In this document: positions 1-9,276 of the stretch, piece after piece | How positions within the stretch are numbered: the first letter of the stretch is position 1 | How the letters are laid out: every line of letters starts with the position of its first letter | Source: Dichomitus squalens LYAD-421 SS1 | Taxonomy: Eukaryota > Basidiomycota > Agaricomycetes > Polyporales > Polyporaceae | Assembly: GCF_000275845.1 (NCBI RefSeq) | Contig: NW_006766910.1 | Location: 319,516-332,579, forward strand | DNA length: 13,064 nt | Direction of reading: 5' to 3' | Program-made: the position numbers and the translations under genes | The notes under the pieces: generated by a model | Databases searched by the model: none | Told to the model about the DNA's origin: nothing | What the model saw: only the letters and a program-made list of their open reading frames with translations

Positions 1-21
1 TAAGACGAATTCTTTTTCCAT
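1..21 (-). CDS. possible start of a divergent minus-strand gene (partial)
   Basis: On the minus strand an ATG at 21-19 opens a frame that stays open for the seven codons to the window edge (MEKEFVL). Just upstream on that strand is a plausible 5'UTR intron: a good donor context (CGCAG followed by GTACGT, plus-strand about 153-162) and a possible acceptor (TCCTAG) about 10 bases before the ATG, followed by an in-frame stop. If real, this gene and the one at 481 would share a divergent promoter in about 160-480. Seven codons cannot be recognised as any family, so this is a weak call resting only on splice-like signals. Confidence 0.2.
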
Positions 22-480
22 GCCGTCAATGATCTAGGACACTGAGCTATGAGGTTGAAGCTTCAGCCGAGGCAGGACACTAGTCAAATGAGTTCGAACG
101 GCGAAGTCCACATAGTGTAGTGGCAAGAAGTAGGAAAAGGGGCGGGCGATAACGTACCTGCGACGAGAACGGTAGTTATTTTGTCTCCGCAATGGCTACG
201 ATTTCGTGGCAGCTAATGGACTGGGAGCGATATGGTGGCAATGGAGAAATGCGCAGACGGTTGTCCCAGCTGAAAACCCTTCGGAAACTCCCGTCGCTGG
301 CTTTCGCATATCGGCCACGTAGATCTCACTCGAGATGATGTCATGGCTGTCGAGTGGAACCTGCCAAGTTAGGCGCTCGAGCGAGCAAACCTACAAAACA
401 CGGCTCGTCGCCTCCTCCACCACAGATCACGACTCGCAACCCCTGCATTACCTCCAACTCCCCTCATCAACTTCACTACG
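22..480. promoter_or_regulatory. upstream region of the 481 gene, pyrimidine-rich leader
   Basis: No gene is supported here. From about 405 to 480 the plus strand is rich in C and T (runs such as CGCCTCCTCCACCAC and CTCCAACTCCCC), the usual look of a fungal 5' leader just before a start codon. No convincing TATA box was seen. ATGs at 335, 338 and 354 lie in other frames and would act as upstream ORFs overlapping the main start only if transcription began to their left. The left part may also serve a divergent gene at the window edge. Confidence 0.4.
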
Positions 481-1173
481 ATGCCCGACAACTTCACAGA
501 CGACAAGAAGTCCGTCGTAAACTCGCCTTCCGACCTCCCGCCTCCCCGCGAGCGCAAGGCCGTGCGCGACGACGTTCCACTCCCCTTCTCTCGAACGCCC
601 CTTCACCGCTTCAACTACTACCTCGCCCTCTTCGCCGCCCTCCTCATGGCCTTCTACGGCTGGCGCATGCTCCAGTGGAAGGCCGAGTACGGCGGCTGGT
701 GGAACCTCGCCCTCGGTCACCGACCCCCAGGCGCCGCACAGACCCTGAACAACTCCGGGGCTAGCGCAACACCCAGCGCAAGCTCGACAAACGGAGCGTA
801 CGCCTCACAGGGTTCGACGGGGAACCCGTCTGTGGAGGACAAGATCCAGGAGCTGGCCGCGGCGCTGGGCATGCCGTCGTCGGACCTCTCTGCCGCCATT
901 GCGAGCGCGGTGCGCGAGCACGTACCACCTGCGAGCCTCTCGTCCGTTGCCGCCCACGAGCCGTTGGGGTAAAGTACTTTGGTCACCTCACTTGGTGTTT
1001 CCGTGTCGCTGACATTCGTCCCTAGCACGGCCGTGCAATACCTCGTCAACCCAGACGCCGCTGCGGCTCAACAGACGGGAGTAGCGGAGGCGGGTTTGGG
1101 GGCGTTTAAGACCATGTTCGACGCGGCTGTCGGGTTGGACGAGCCCCCGAATGACATTTCCGGCGCTGCGTAA
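481..1173 (+). CDS. small single-pass membrane protein, function unknown (2 exons)
   Basis: Exons 481-968 and 1026-1173 give 211 aa. The 57-nt intron 969-1025 starts GTAAAG, has a CTGAC branch site at about 1009-1013 and ends CCTAG. Splicing removes a stop at 970-972 and keeps the frame, adding 48 residues. Residues 1-40 are polar and charged (KKS, PPRERKAVRDD). Residues about 44-63 are a strong hydrophobic segment (FNYYLALFAALLMAFYGW) followed by WRMLQWKAEY, so a single membrane anchor is likely. Residues about 86-115 are a Ser/Thr/Ala/Gly-rich linker, and about 117-160 are predicted helical (VEDKIQELAAALGM). The tail is Ala-rich. There is no cleavable signal peptide at the N terminus. The start is the first ATG after the pyrimidine-rich leader. 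I do not recognise the family. Without splicing the product would be 163 aa. Confidence 0.62.
969..1025 (+). other. intron of the 481 gene
   Basis: This 57-nt GT-AG intron (donor GTAAAG, branch CTGAC, acceptor CCTAG) interrupts a glycine codon after its second base. The reading frame is open on both sides only when it is removed. Confidence 0.65.
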
Positions 1174-1641
1174 ACGGCTTCCAGGGTTTAAGGGATACGT
1201 AACGCATTACTGTACATTACTGCATATGCGGACTCAACTCAATCTTGTAATGCAGTTTTAATTCTGGCTCTTGAGACCACGCGCCATGATGAAATCGATG
1301 CACATAGAGCGCAGAACGATCGTCAAGTCTCGCAGAGAGGACAACACGCAGGAGATTTGTATAAAGACGATATGCGTGCGCACCTATACCATGTTTCTTA
1401 GCCCATACCTGATGTAGCATGGAGCAGATCTAGACACATCGGGTCTCCACAGCGACAATAGTCCACAGTGAGAATAGGTCGCCAGGACCGCAGGAAAGAT
1501 GAGATACAGCGACACGTCGCACATACCTACTCGATCCCGCTGCCTGCCTGCACTGGGAAAAGAGCGTGATGCCATGCGAGAAGTGGGGCTCTCGGCTGCG
1601 GGAGTGTTTCGCAGGAGTCGTTATGGGTGGATGAACGAGAG

Positions 1642-1649
1642 TATATAAT
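1642..1649 (+). promoter_or_regulatory. TATA-like string without an obvious gene
   Basis: TATATAAT matches the fungal TATA consensus. Downstream there is only a 107-codon frame (1708-2031) with no recognisable content, so this is either chance, a noncoding transcript start or a relic. Confidence 0.25.
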
Positions 1650-2712
1650 GTACGACATGGGTCAAGGAGAAGGTTCGTTTGCGTCCATGAGATGAGAGAG
1701 ACAGAGGGTGCATCGGCGCTTCAGCTCCCACTGCCCAGCGGAAGAGAGACTAGGTGGCAGTGAAGAAGCGCGTGCCACGTGTTATGGACCTCCTCGGCGG
1801 ACCTCCGTTCCAGGTCGACGATCAATAGCTCTACATTACGCTCTGACCAAGGTTATTCCAGGCGTACTATCTATTCATCGTAACAGTTTAAAACAAGGTA
1901 TATGCATTACGTTCTCCTACTTGTGTACTCACCTTGCCTGTATGAGGTTTGGTTGGCTGCCGAGAGTCGCGTTGGCGATTGAGATGACACGGCAGGCATT
2001 TCGGGGTTTTCGACTGGGGAGAAATCTATGAAAAGGCGAGGCACGAGGTAAGCCATTCCTGAAGATGTGGCTTTTCTGAACAATAGCTTTTCGAAACCCG
2101 GGTAAATCAGCGGGTGGTTGCCTCCTGCCTCACGTTTTCATCGACTTTTCTATGCACGGAAACATGGGAATGTCTGCCGTGTGAAGGACCTGAGGAGCAA
2201 TGCGTCATACTGGTTGACGAGGACGTGGGTGCGGCGATATGATGGAATCATAGCCGAAGCTTTATACAAGCTGACTCGTTCAGCGTGATTGCCCTTCCGA
2301 AAGAGGCATGAGGGAGGACTCGGTAAGCATGCACGCGCTCCCGACGCCTGGCGAAGATCGACTGATGTCCGCGCACTTCAGATTCAGATGTATCCTCAAT
2401 GAATGGCATATTTGAAAATAGATTGCTGGTGGCCCCAATTCATGGATCATATATTCGGTCCTGTTGTTCGTATGCGGGCGGGGTCTGGCCTTCCTCCACG
2501 CTTGCTGGCGGACGGATCCCGTACTGACTCATAATCGATGAAAAAAGAGCTGGAAATGGTAAGTTGTAATGTGTTCGCGTATGCCTCCGTACGCGCGTAA
2601 CAAAGCCTCGTGCCCCAAGAGCAGTGAGCTATACAGATTGAGCCACCGGGTACGCAGGCCGGCCCATCCGGACTTTCATTGTCCTCTCCGCACGCTTTAG
2701 CGAGCCCATATG

Positions 2713-2729
2713 GTCACTTATAGAGTGAC
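2713..2729. promoter_or_regulatory. dyad GTCACT-TATAG-AGTGAC upstream of kinase A
   Basis: A perfect 6-bp inverted repeat (2713-2718 and 2724-2729) flanks a TATAG loop. It lies 84-100 bases before the ATG at 2813, a normal distance for a core promoter. The TATA-like core may position transcription of the kinase, and the dyad could bind a dimeric factor. The sequence is seen; the role is inferred. Confidence 0.4.
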
Positions 2730-2812
2730 GTATTCTCTTCCCCTACTCCTCATATACTTGCACTTGCTTCGCTTGCAGCGGGACTCGCCTCCCGCACACT
2801 CGACCACCCACC

Positions 2813-5780
2813 ATGCCCGGTGAGCGACCCCGTGGCGTCCAAGAAACTCCCCGCAACCCCCGCACTGTGCGCAGTGTCACCCAATGCGTCGGAAAGTTGA
2901 CGCTTGCTGCGTATCGTGCCCAGTCCGTACTTGACTGTGCAGATTGTGTGGTCGAAACCCAGGATGTCCAAGAGTTCCTCACCGAGCTCCTTCCCTTTCC
3001 TGATTATCAGGGACGTCGGCGCAGGATTCCCAAGCGGCCCAAGGTGAAGGCCTCTAACCACCCGTTCAGCACTCTCGAGAAAGCCGACTCGATGTCTGAG
3101 AACAAAGTGGTTAGGCTGTTCGTGAGTGCTCCTGTCCGCTTTTCTCGTCTCGGTGTCTCACGTAACCACCAGGCAGCTGCTGTCAACAAACACAATCTCG
3201 CCCCTGGCTTGGGCATGGCGCGCTGCCAGAACAAACCAGACAAAGCGCCAAAGAAGAGGCGGAGGAAGGGAGAGGAACCGGCGGAGCCTCCGAAGGTCGA
3301 CACGATGCGCCAGAAGGTCGATGCCGCGTTCTATAGGGCCGATCGTGTCCCGAAGGATAGTCGTCCTCACTGGGCAGACCAGATCGTCCCCGCTGAGTTC
3401 AAGAGTGGCAAGCGTGGCAGGGCTGCAGACCCCTTCGCGACCAAGGCAGAACACGACGATGCCGACGAAGAACAGGCCACGGATGTGGATGAGCAAGACG
3501 ACGATGAACTGGACGATGAGGCTGAAGAGCTTCCAGAGCTAGAGGAGATGGAAGAGGAGAAGGGCGATGAGGACGAAGAGGATGACGAAGATGAAGATGA
3601 GGAGCCGGAGTCGGGTGCCGACGACAAACCCAACGTCGACGCGCAGGCCACCAAGGAGCCTGGAGCTCAGGCTACCCCTGCCAAGGACGTCTTCGGGCAG
3701 ATCACTACCTATGTCGACCTCCTGCAAGCAGTCCAGCACCGAACCGCCGTCTTCATGCTCCTCGTCATTGGCCGACGCTTCCGCATCCTCCGCTGGGATA
3801 GGGCAGGGGTCATAGTCACGCCTTCCGTCGACTACTACGAGGAGCCCGATGAACTATGCGACTTCCTGTGGCGCATCTCCCATGTGTCCGACACCACCCT
3901 CGGCTTTGACCCCACTGCCATTCGTCTTTCACCCTCTGACCCCGACTGGGTCAAAATGGAGGAGTACGCAGTAGCTCTCGAGAGCGACGTCTCCAGCGCA
4001 CCACGCACTCTGCAGCCGGGCGAGCTTGAGCAGCCCGCTCCTGGTTCTGAAGAATCTCCTGTCGTTTTCGACTACGTTCGGACGATGTTCGCACAGTCCA
4101 TCGCGGACCGTCGGTGGCCACGCTACAGGTTGAGTGTATGCCAGGGCTCTAACCATCAGGAGTTCCTCGTCGGCAAGCCCACTTTCTGTGCTAGTGGGGC
4201 CATCGGGCGGGGTACTCGTGGTTTCGTTGCCATAGACTGCCAGACTGGTTGCTTCGTGTGGCTCAAGGATGCCTGGAGGGTGTCTTACGAGAAAGTCGAG
4301 CCGGAAGGCTCCATCCTTGCACGTCTTAACGCCGACCCCGAAATCAAAGATGTCCCGACGCTGTTGTGTCACGGAGACGTACTCTGCCAGAAGACCCTCA
4401 CTGCTACTTGGTGGGAAGCGGCGAATCCTCTGCCGTCCACCAGAAAATCCAAGAGATCCAAGAATGCGAAGAACGCCATGGAGGCTGCGCCTTCCTCCAC
4501 CTCAGATGGATCACGTGGAGTGAAGCGCAAACGGGAGGACGAACCCGAGTCGCTCGCTACCGACTACCGTGCCGATTGTCCCATGCGTCAACACAACCAC
4601 TACCGCGTAGTGGTCAAGGAAGTGGGTTTGCCACTCAAGAAGTTTCGGGATGGAATTCAGCTTGTCCACATCCTCTTGGATTGCCACACCAGTGAGCGTC
4701 CTCTCATTGTATTGCCTGCCATCCAATCAGCCCTAACGGAATTCATCTACATAGCACATGGACTAGCGGCGACGCGTCCCGGTATCAATATTCTCCACCG
4801 TGATATAAGTGATAGCAACATCATCATTGTTCCGAAGGTTGTTCAAGCCAACTCTAATTCCCCACGGCTCCTCAACTGGACAGGCGTACTCACAGATTGG
4901 GAGATGTCAAAGCCCACTGCCTCGCATGGGGATTTGACTCCCGCACGTCAACCTCTGCGATCGGTACCTCTTCATCAGAGATTTGGTTTCATGAAGCTTG
5001 TCCTAATGATTCTGTGCACAGGGCGACTGGCAATTCAAGTCTGCGTACTTGCTGAACAACAGCGGAGGAACAACAATCCCGGATGAGTTGGAGTCAATCG
5101 TCTTGATACTTATCTACTATTGCGTCCGATATCTCGACTCGAGCATAGAGCGTCATAGTGCTGTGGCCACCTTTCTCGATGAGTTTTACGATTGTTTCAC
5201 AGTACAAGACGGTGTGGTCAAGTGCGGCGAACGCAAGGCGACGTTACTCGCCCAGGGGCAGCTTGTACATTACGATCCGGCAGAAGGGCTCATTCCAATC
5301 TGCTTCAACGCCTTCCCATTGGATTACCTCATCGCCCAATGTCTCAGACGCTTCTCCGCACGTTACAAGATCCTGCGCCATCAAGCCTGGACCAAACGCC
5401 ACACCCATACGACTCCCAGTGTTCCGCCGGTGCCCCGCGCATCCGGTGACGACTCTATTCGCTCCTACTTCCTCAACAAGCACAGGACGGCTAACGACGA
5501 GTTCAAACAAGCTCGATACGAGGCAGTGCCTGACCCTCCAACCGTTTCGTCTACAGCTCTTGCAAGCAGAGAGCCTCCCAAGCCAACTCAAGAAGACGAG
5601 AAAATGGCCATGGACATTGAAGACCACGAATGGTTTAGGTGGATCGTCTATCAATGCTTGACGTTTCCTGGCTGGGAGAAGCTGCGGAAGGTCAAGGACC
5701 GTGTTCCCAAGAACTGGGAATCTCCACACTCTCCGATACCACGCGAATTGTTCTCGGCAAGGTCAGGTCACAGCCGTTGA
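2813..5780 (+). CDS. FunK1-type fungal protein kinase A (4 exons)
   Basis: Exons 2813-3121, 3173-4691, 4755-4963 and 5022-5780 give 931 aa. It belongs to the fungal-type protein kinase family (FunK1, Pkinase_fungal), putative Ser/Thr kinases expanded in multicellular fungi. Landmarks in spliced numbering: basic NLS-like PKKRRRK 129-135; acidic tract about 198-247; RWDRAG 310-315; Gly-rich loop GRGTRG 448-453; likely ATP-binding Lys 468 in FVWLKD; basic KRKR 554-557; HYR 579-581; catalytic loop HRDISDSN 624-631; DWE 657-659 at the DFG position; GDWQF 680-684; DELES 700-704. All three introns sit where those of the downstream kinase sit (phases 0, 1, 0). Introns 1 (51 nt) and 2 (63 nt) are multiples of three without stops, so the unspliced frame runs on misleadingly to 5086. 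The start ATG has a good context (CACCATG) after a CT-rich leader. Nuclear location is inferred from the basic clusters. Substrate is unknown. Confidence 0.93.
3122..3172 (+). other. kinase A intron 1 (51 nt, in frame, no stop)
   Basis: Donor GTGAGT, branch CTCAC, acceptor CCACCAG. If retained it would add 17 residues. The downstream kinase has an intron at the equivalent point, and removal joins RLF to AAAVNKHNLAPG, matching ELI joined to IAAVNSHLAPG there. Confidence 0.85.
3455..3604 (+). repeat. acidic GAN-codon low-complexity tract inside kinase A
   Basis: About 50 consecutive codons are nearly all Asp or Glu, built from GAN triplets (for example GAGGATGACGAAGATGAAGA). The downstream paralogue has only a short polar segment here (FENAEQQDEYGEL), so the tract is a paralogue-specific expansion, plausibly from triplet slippage. 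On the minus strand it reads as a poly-Ser frame, which is a shadow. Confidence 0.9.
4692..4754 (+). other. kinase A intron 2 (63 nt, in frame, no stop)
   Basis: Donor GTGAGC, branch CCCTAAC (4731-4737), acceptor ACATAG. It splits a Thr codon after its first base, the same phase as intron 2 of the downstream kinase. Retention would insert 21 residues just before the HRD catalytic loop. Confidence 0.88.
4964..5021 (+). other. kinase A intron 3 (58 nt)
   Basis: Donor GTACCT, branch CCTAAT (5002-5007), acceptor GCACAG, phase 0. Removal joins PLRS to GDWQFKS, restoring the conserved segment after the DWE motif and linking to the DELES region in the correct frame. Confidence 0.92.
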
Positions 5781-6008
5781 TTTCTCAATCGATAGGGTAA
5801 TCATATCAACGTTCATTGTTATGATTATGTTCAATATGCCTATGCCTTCCGTCTCTGTCTCGGTTTAATGCATATGTATACAGTCGTTTACCAAGTCGAT
5901 TGAATCATAGGAGATATACTCGAGAACAATCACAATGAATGTTAGCGCAACGGAGCGGTCCAAAGTGACTTTCCGCTTATTCCCAAATGATTCCTCACGA
6001 CTCATACG

Positions 6009-6020
6009 CATGCATGCATG
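6009..6020. repeat. CATG-CATG-CATG short palindromic repeat
   Basis: Three tandem CATG units form a 12-bp self-complementary string. It may be chance or a short simple repeat; no function can be assigned. Confidence 0.5.
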
Positions 6021-6310
6021 TGGCACAACGCGCTTTTGATCCCGCTTCTGGTTCCGCTGGCATCATCGGAGCTTTCCCTCGGCGTTTGGTCCTCAATTGC
6101 GAGTGCGACGTCGAAAGTAATCTTGCGGCTCTGCTACAATAGCCATTGTATCCGAGATACTCCCACGAGTATGCATTTCAAGTATTCGTATTCTCCATTA
6201 CTGGTTCAGCGGCAATGCACAAACATGACGCGTCTCCCTAGTCACGGACGGTAGGACTACTAGGTATAGCTACGCACTACTCACTGACAGAGTATCAGAC
6301 TTGAGTGGTA

Positions 6311-6324
6311 TAGTATCGATACTA
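6311..6324. promoter_or_regulatory. 14-bp perfect palindrome upstream of kinase B
   Basis: TAGTATCGATACTA is fully self-complementary and lies about 340 bases before the kinase B start. Such symmetry is compatible with a dimeric regulator site, but no known motif was recognised. Confidence 0.35.
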
Positions 6325-6335
6325 ACAGTCTCACG

Positions 6336-6360
6336 ATCGGACTTGATCCACAGGTCCGAT
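6336..6360. promoter_or_regulatory. inverted repeat ATCGGAC / GTCCGAT upstream of kinase B
   Basis: Two 7-base arms (6336-6342 and 6354-6360) are separated by 11 bases. The CGG and CCG halves recall zinc-cluster factor half-sites, though their spacing is wider than the well-known examples. It lies 12 bases from the 14-bp palindrome. The role is inferred. Confidence 0.35.
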
Positions 6361-6661
6361 AGGAGCGTAGACTCGATTTCTCATTCCTGGTGTACTACAT
6401 AAGTCACGAGATGAGCACAGAGCGCTTTGGCATTTGTCCAATAGGCGCCTGATGCTTTGGGCTGGCCCAGATTATCCCAGTATGGTAAGCAATACACGTG
6501 GGCCGCTAGTAGGAATCCGAACATTGTTCCTTTCTCGCCTTGTTCATCGCTCCTTCCTTTACAACCACGAGGACGCTGTCCTTCAGCGAACTAGAGCGGC
6601 GACCACTCGTACCTATCCTTCTCTCACTACTCGAGGTAGTACGCCCCTCGACACACTCATC

Positions 6662-9276
6662 ATGGCGACTTCAGCTGTTCATCTAACCACCGAGGAATTT
6701 TGCCAAGAGTTCCTGTCACATCCGAGCGATTACCCTACTCCCGGTGCGGGATTCAACCCATTTTCTGCATTACAGCATGCAAACAAGAACTCAGGAAACA
6801 ATGTCGCGGAGCTGATCGTAAGTGTTCTCTAGCGTCGTGACACTTCTCGGTCGCTGAGCTGATTTCTGGGATAGATTGCTGCAGTCAATAGCCATCTTGC
6901 GCCTGGATCGACGGCTTCTGCGTACGGATACCTTCCAGAATGCTCCACGGACAAGGCTACGCAGAAAACCCGTTCGGCGTTATTCCGAACCCATTCGATT
7001 CCCACAAAAGGACATCCTCTCTGGGCCGACCAGATCGTTCCCATCCATATCCAGGCTCACCGCCGCGGCATCGATCCTTTCGAGAACGCTGAACAGCAAG
7101 ACGAATATGGCGAACTAAGACAAGCCAGAAAGCGGGTCTTTGAAAGTATCTCTGCCGTTGCAGATGTCCTCTTCGCTGCTCAACAACGTGTATTCCTCTT
7201 CACGCTCCTCTTCATTGGCCGCAAGTTCAGGCTCCTACGCTGGGATCGTGCCGGCGTGGTGACGACCCCCGCTACAGATTACTACGAGCATCCGCATCTT
7301 CTATGCGACATTCTCTGGCGCATTGGCCAAATGGATGACGACGCGCTTGGCTTCGATCCTAGTGCCACTCGTGTCCTTCCTGGTGACATTGACTTCACGC
7401 GAATGGATTTTGCCGGCCTCAGGACCGACACTGACTTGAGCTATGAGGAACGTCGACTTGAGGAGTCTGAAATTGGCCCTCATCCAGTCTTCGAGTACGT
7501 TCGCTCTTTGTTCAGGACGTCGCTCTCCGACGACTGGCCGCGCTACAAGCTCCAGGTGAGCGACGGGAAGATCGAGCGCGCTTACCTTGTCGGCAAACCG
7601 ACCTTCCGCGCTCCCGATGTCTTTGGCCGTGGTACGCGTGGTTACGTCGCCTACGAGTGCGAGACGGGTCGTTTCGTGTGGCTCAAGGACGTGTGGCGCG
7701 CGTCGTATATGATCACAGAGACCGAAGGCCAGGTTCTTCGAAAGCTCAACGCTGCTGGCGTGGAAAATGTCCCAACTCTCATCTGTGAAGGCGACGTCCG
7801 CGATCAAGCTACAATTACGGCGGACTGGTGGAAACGCGCACGTGCTCACGCCTCAGCCTCGCTTCACGTCTACCCTTCCTCGCCTCCCTCGTCCTCTTCC
7901 GCTACCCTGGTCGGCACCACTTCTCCGACAACCAAGAAACGGAAGATGGCGGTGGAGCCCGAAAGGGCTTCCACTACATCTAAGCATCGCAATCCACGTC
8001 GTCGCGGGACTCTTTCCTCCGATTGTCCCCTTCGGCAGCACAGTCATTATCGCATTGTCGTCGAGGAGGTGTGTATGGCATTGAAGAATTTCAAGTATGG
8101 GGGACAGCTAGTCGCGCTCGTCTTGGACTGCTTACTAGGTAGGTCACAACCTTCATTTTGCTTGTGGTCTTGGCTGATGGCTATCTCTGCAGCGCATCGT
8201 CAAGCGGCCACACATCCGGAGACACGTATTCTTCACTGCGACATCAGTGGCGGAAACATACTCATTTACCCGAAGATCAAGCGAGATCGGGAGGGGAAGG
8301 ACCCCGCTCTTATTTGGACGGGTATCTTGACCGATTGGGAGCTGTCGAAGTCGGTAGATGCTCAGGAAGCGGCTTCTAAGGCTACCCAGGTTGATCGTAT
8401 GGTGCGTTCTCCATCAGTTCTATTGCGCTTCACCGGCTGACAGCAATACACTCCCAGGGGACGCTTCAGTTCATGTCGGTCAACCTACTCACCCATATCA
8501 ACAAGCCCGTGACTATTGCGGACGAGCTGGAGTCATTCTTCCACGTCCTCGTCTACTATGCCGTCAGCAATCTCCGCTCGAACTGCACTGGCATCGCCTC
8601 CTGGATCGACAACTTTTTTCACAACTATGCAGGTCCCGAACGCATGTTGACGTGTGGCCCGAAATCGGTGATCATGGAGATGACTGGCTCGCTCGAGACT
8701 CGCTCGCCGCCAGGTCCCTTACTCTTCTATAGTCCCATGGACAACGTTCTCGCTCCTATTCTCACAAGCTTGAGAGCGCATTACAAAGTCATGGCGTACG
8801 AACGTGCTAAAGCTGCTCCCCGGAGAACTCGACCGAGAACTCCCCCACCCCCGCCGCCGGACCCTGCCCCTCCGAGGCTCCTCCCAGAAATCGACGAGAG
8901 CAAGTACAACCCCGAGGATCTCGCACGTTGGAAGGCTTCCTTGAAGGCCGGCATTGTTGATGACTTCACTCCCACTCCAGAGGATCGGGAGCTCGCGGCA
9001 AATCTTGTGGACCACAAGTTTATGCTCAACCACCTCTCTGACGCACTTGGGAGCCGGTATTGGCAAGGCGACGACCGCATACCTACTACTAAGGACTCTG
9101 AGCCTGCGTCGTGCTGTGTCAGCGGGTCGCCCTTCGAAGCCGCAGCACCGAGAGATGCTAAGAGGCAGCGAATGTCAGAACCCGAGCGCAATGTGTCATT
9201 GCCCGCTCGTCTACATCCGTCTACTCGACGTACGCAGATCCGCACCCGCACCCACCCTCTTCGTGCTCGAAGGTAG
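6662..9276 (+). CDS. FunK1-type fungal protein kinase B (4 exons)
   Basis: Exons 6662-6817, 6875-8138, 8193-8401 and 8458-9276 give 815 aa. It is a paralogue of the kinase at 2813, with the same intron positions and phases and an identical exon 3 length of 209 nt. Landmarks: TTEEFCQEFL near the N terminus; HPLWADQIVP, matching RPHWADQIVP in the neighbour; RWDRAG 174-179; Gly-rich loop GRGTRG 303-308; likely ATP-binding Lys 323 in FVWLKD; Ser/Pro-rich linker with basic KKRK 406-409; HYR 443-445; catalytic loop HCDISGGN 488-495; DWE 521-523; GTLQFMS 544-550; DELES 565-569; a Pro-rich run at about 638-655 (PPPPPP); basic C-terminal tail. The HRD arginine is Cys 489, while the catalytic Asp 490 and Asn 495 are kept. 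The start at 6662 (ATCATGG) is chosen because the family-like N terminus begins there; an in-frame ATG at 6434 would add 76 residues without similarity to the neighbour. Probably a Ser/Thr kinase; substrate unknown. Confidence 0.93.
6818..6874 (+). other. kinase B intron 1 (57 nt)
   Basis: Donor GTAAGT, branch-like CTGAG or CTGAT, acceptor GGATAG, phase 0. It contains in-frame stops, so unlike its counterpart in kinase A it cannot be read through. Confidence 0.93.
8139..8192 (+). other. kinase B intron 2 (54 nt)
   Basis: Donor GTAGGT, branch GGCTGATG, acceptor CTGCAG, phase 1. It joins LDCLL to AHRQAATHPETRILHCDIS. Its length is a multiple of three and no in-frame stop is met, so the unspliced frame also reads on. 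Confidence 0.88.
8402..8457 (+). other. kinase B intron 3 (56 nt)
   Basis: Donor GTGCGT, branch GGCTGAC, acceptor TCCCAG, phase 0. It joins VDRM to GTLQFMSVNLL and is required to pass the stop at 8438-8440. Confidence 0.92.

Larger units (their letters stand above)
1174..2812. other. gene-poor intergenic stretch
   Basis: About 1.6 kb with no gene I can support. Open frames on both strands (for example 1708-2031 plus, 1217-1420 and 1384-1575 minus) are short, have no recognisable domain and cannot be joined convincingly by splice sites. A TATATAAT string lies at 1642-1649 and could be a plus-strand TATA box, but no convincing coding region follows it. The last 100 bases form the promoter and leader of the first kinase gene. 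Confidence 0.5.
5781..6661. other. intergenic region between the two kinases
   Basis: About 880 bases with no supported separate gene. It holds the 3' region of kinase A and the upstream region of kinase B. Short self-complementary elements stand out (6009-6020, 6311-6324, 6336-6360). The stretch before 6662 is pyrimidine-rich (6525-6560 and 6617-6660), as expected of a leader. The frame of kinase B stays open upstream to an ATG at 6434, but nothing there resembles the family N terminus. Confidence 0.5.

Noticed and set aside
1217..1575. Two overlapping minus-strand frames as a gene
   Set aside because: No recognisable domain, no clear promoter and no convincing splice path joining them.
1708..2031. 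107-codon plus-strand frame downstream of a TATA-like string
   Set aside because: The composition looks random, with no domain or convincing start context.
3367..3654. Minus-strand frame rich in serine
   Set aside because: It is the mirror of the Asp/Glu tract of kinase A and has no other content.
2813..5086. Single uninterrupted 757-codon reading frame for kinase A
   Set aside because: It reads through two introns whose lengths are multiples of three. Comparison with kinase B and good splice signals show they should be removed, and the frame ends before the conserved GDWQF and DELES parts, which lie in another frame after intron 3.
6434..6661. N-terminal extension of kinase B from the ATG at 6434
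   Set aside because: The frame is open, but the extra 76 residues show no family-like content, and the ATG at 6662 has a better context directly before the family-like N terminus.
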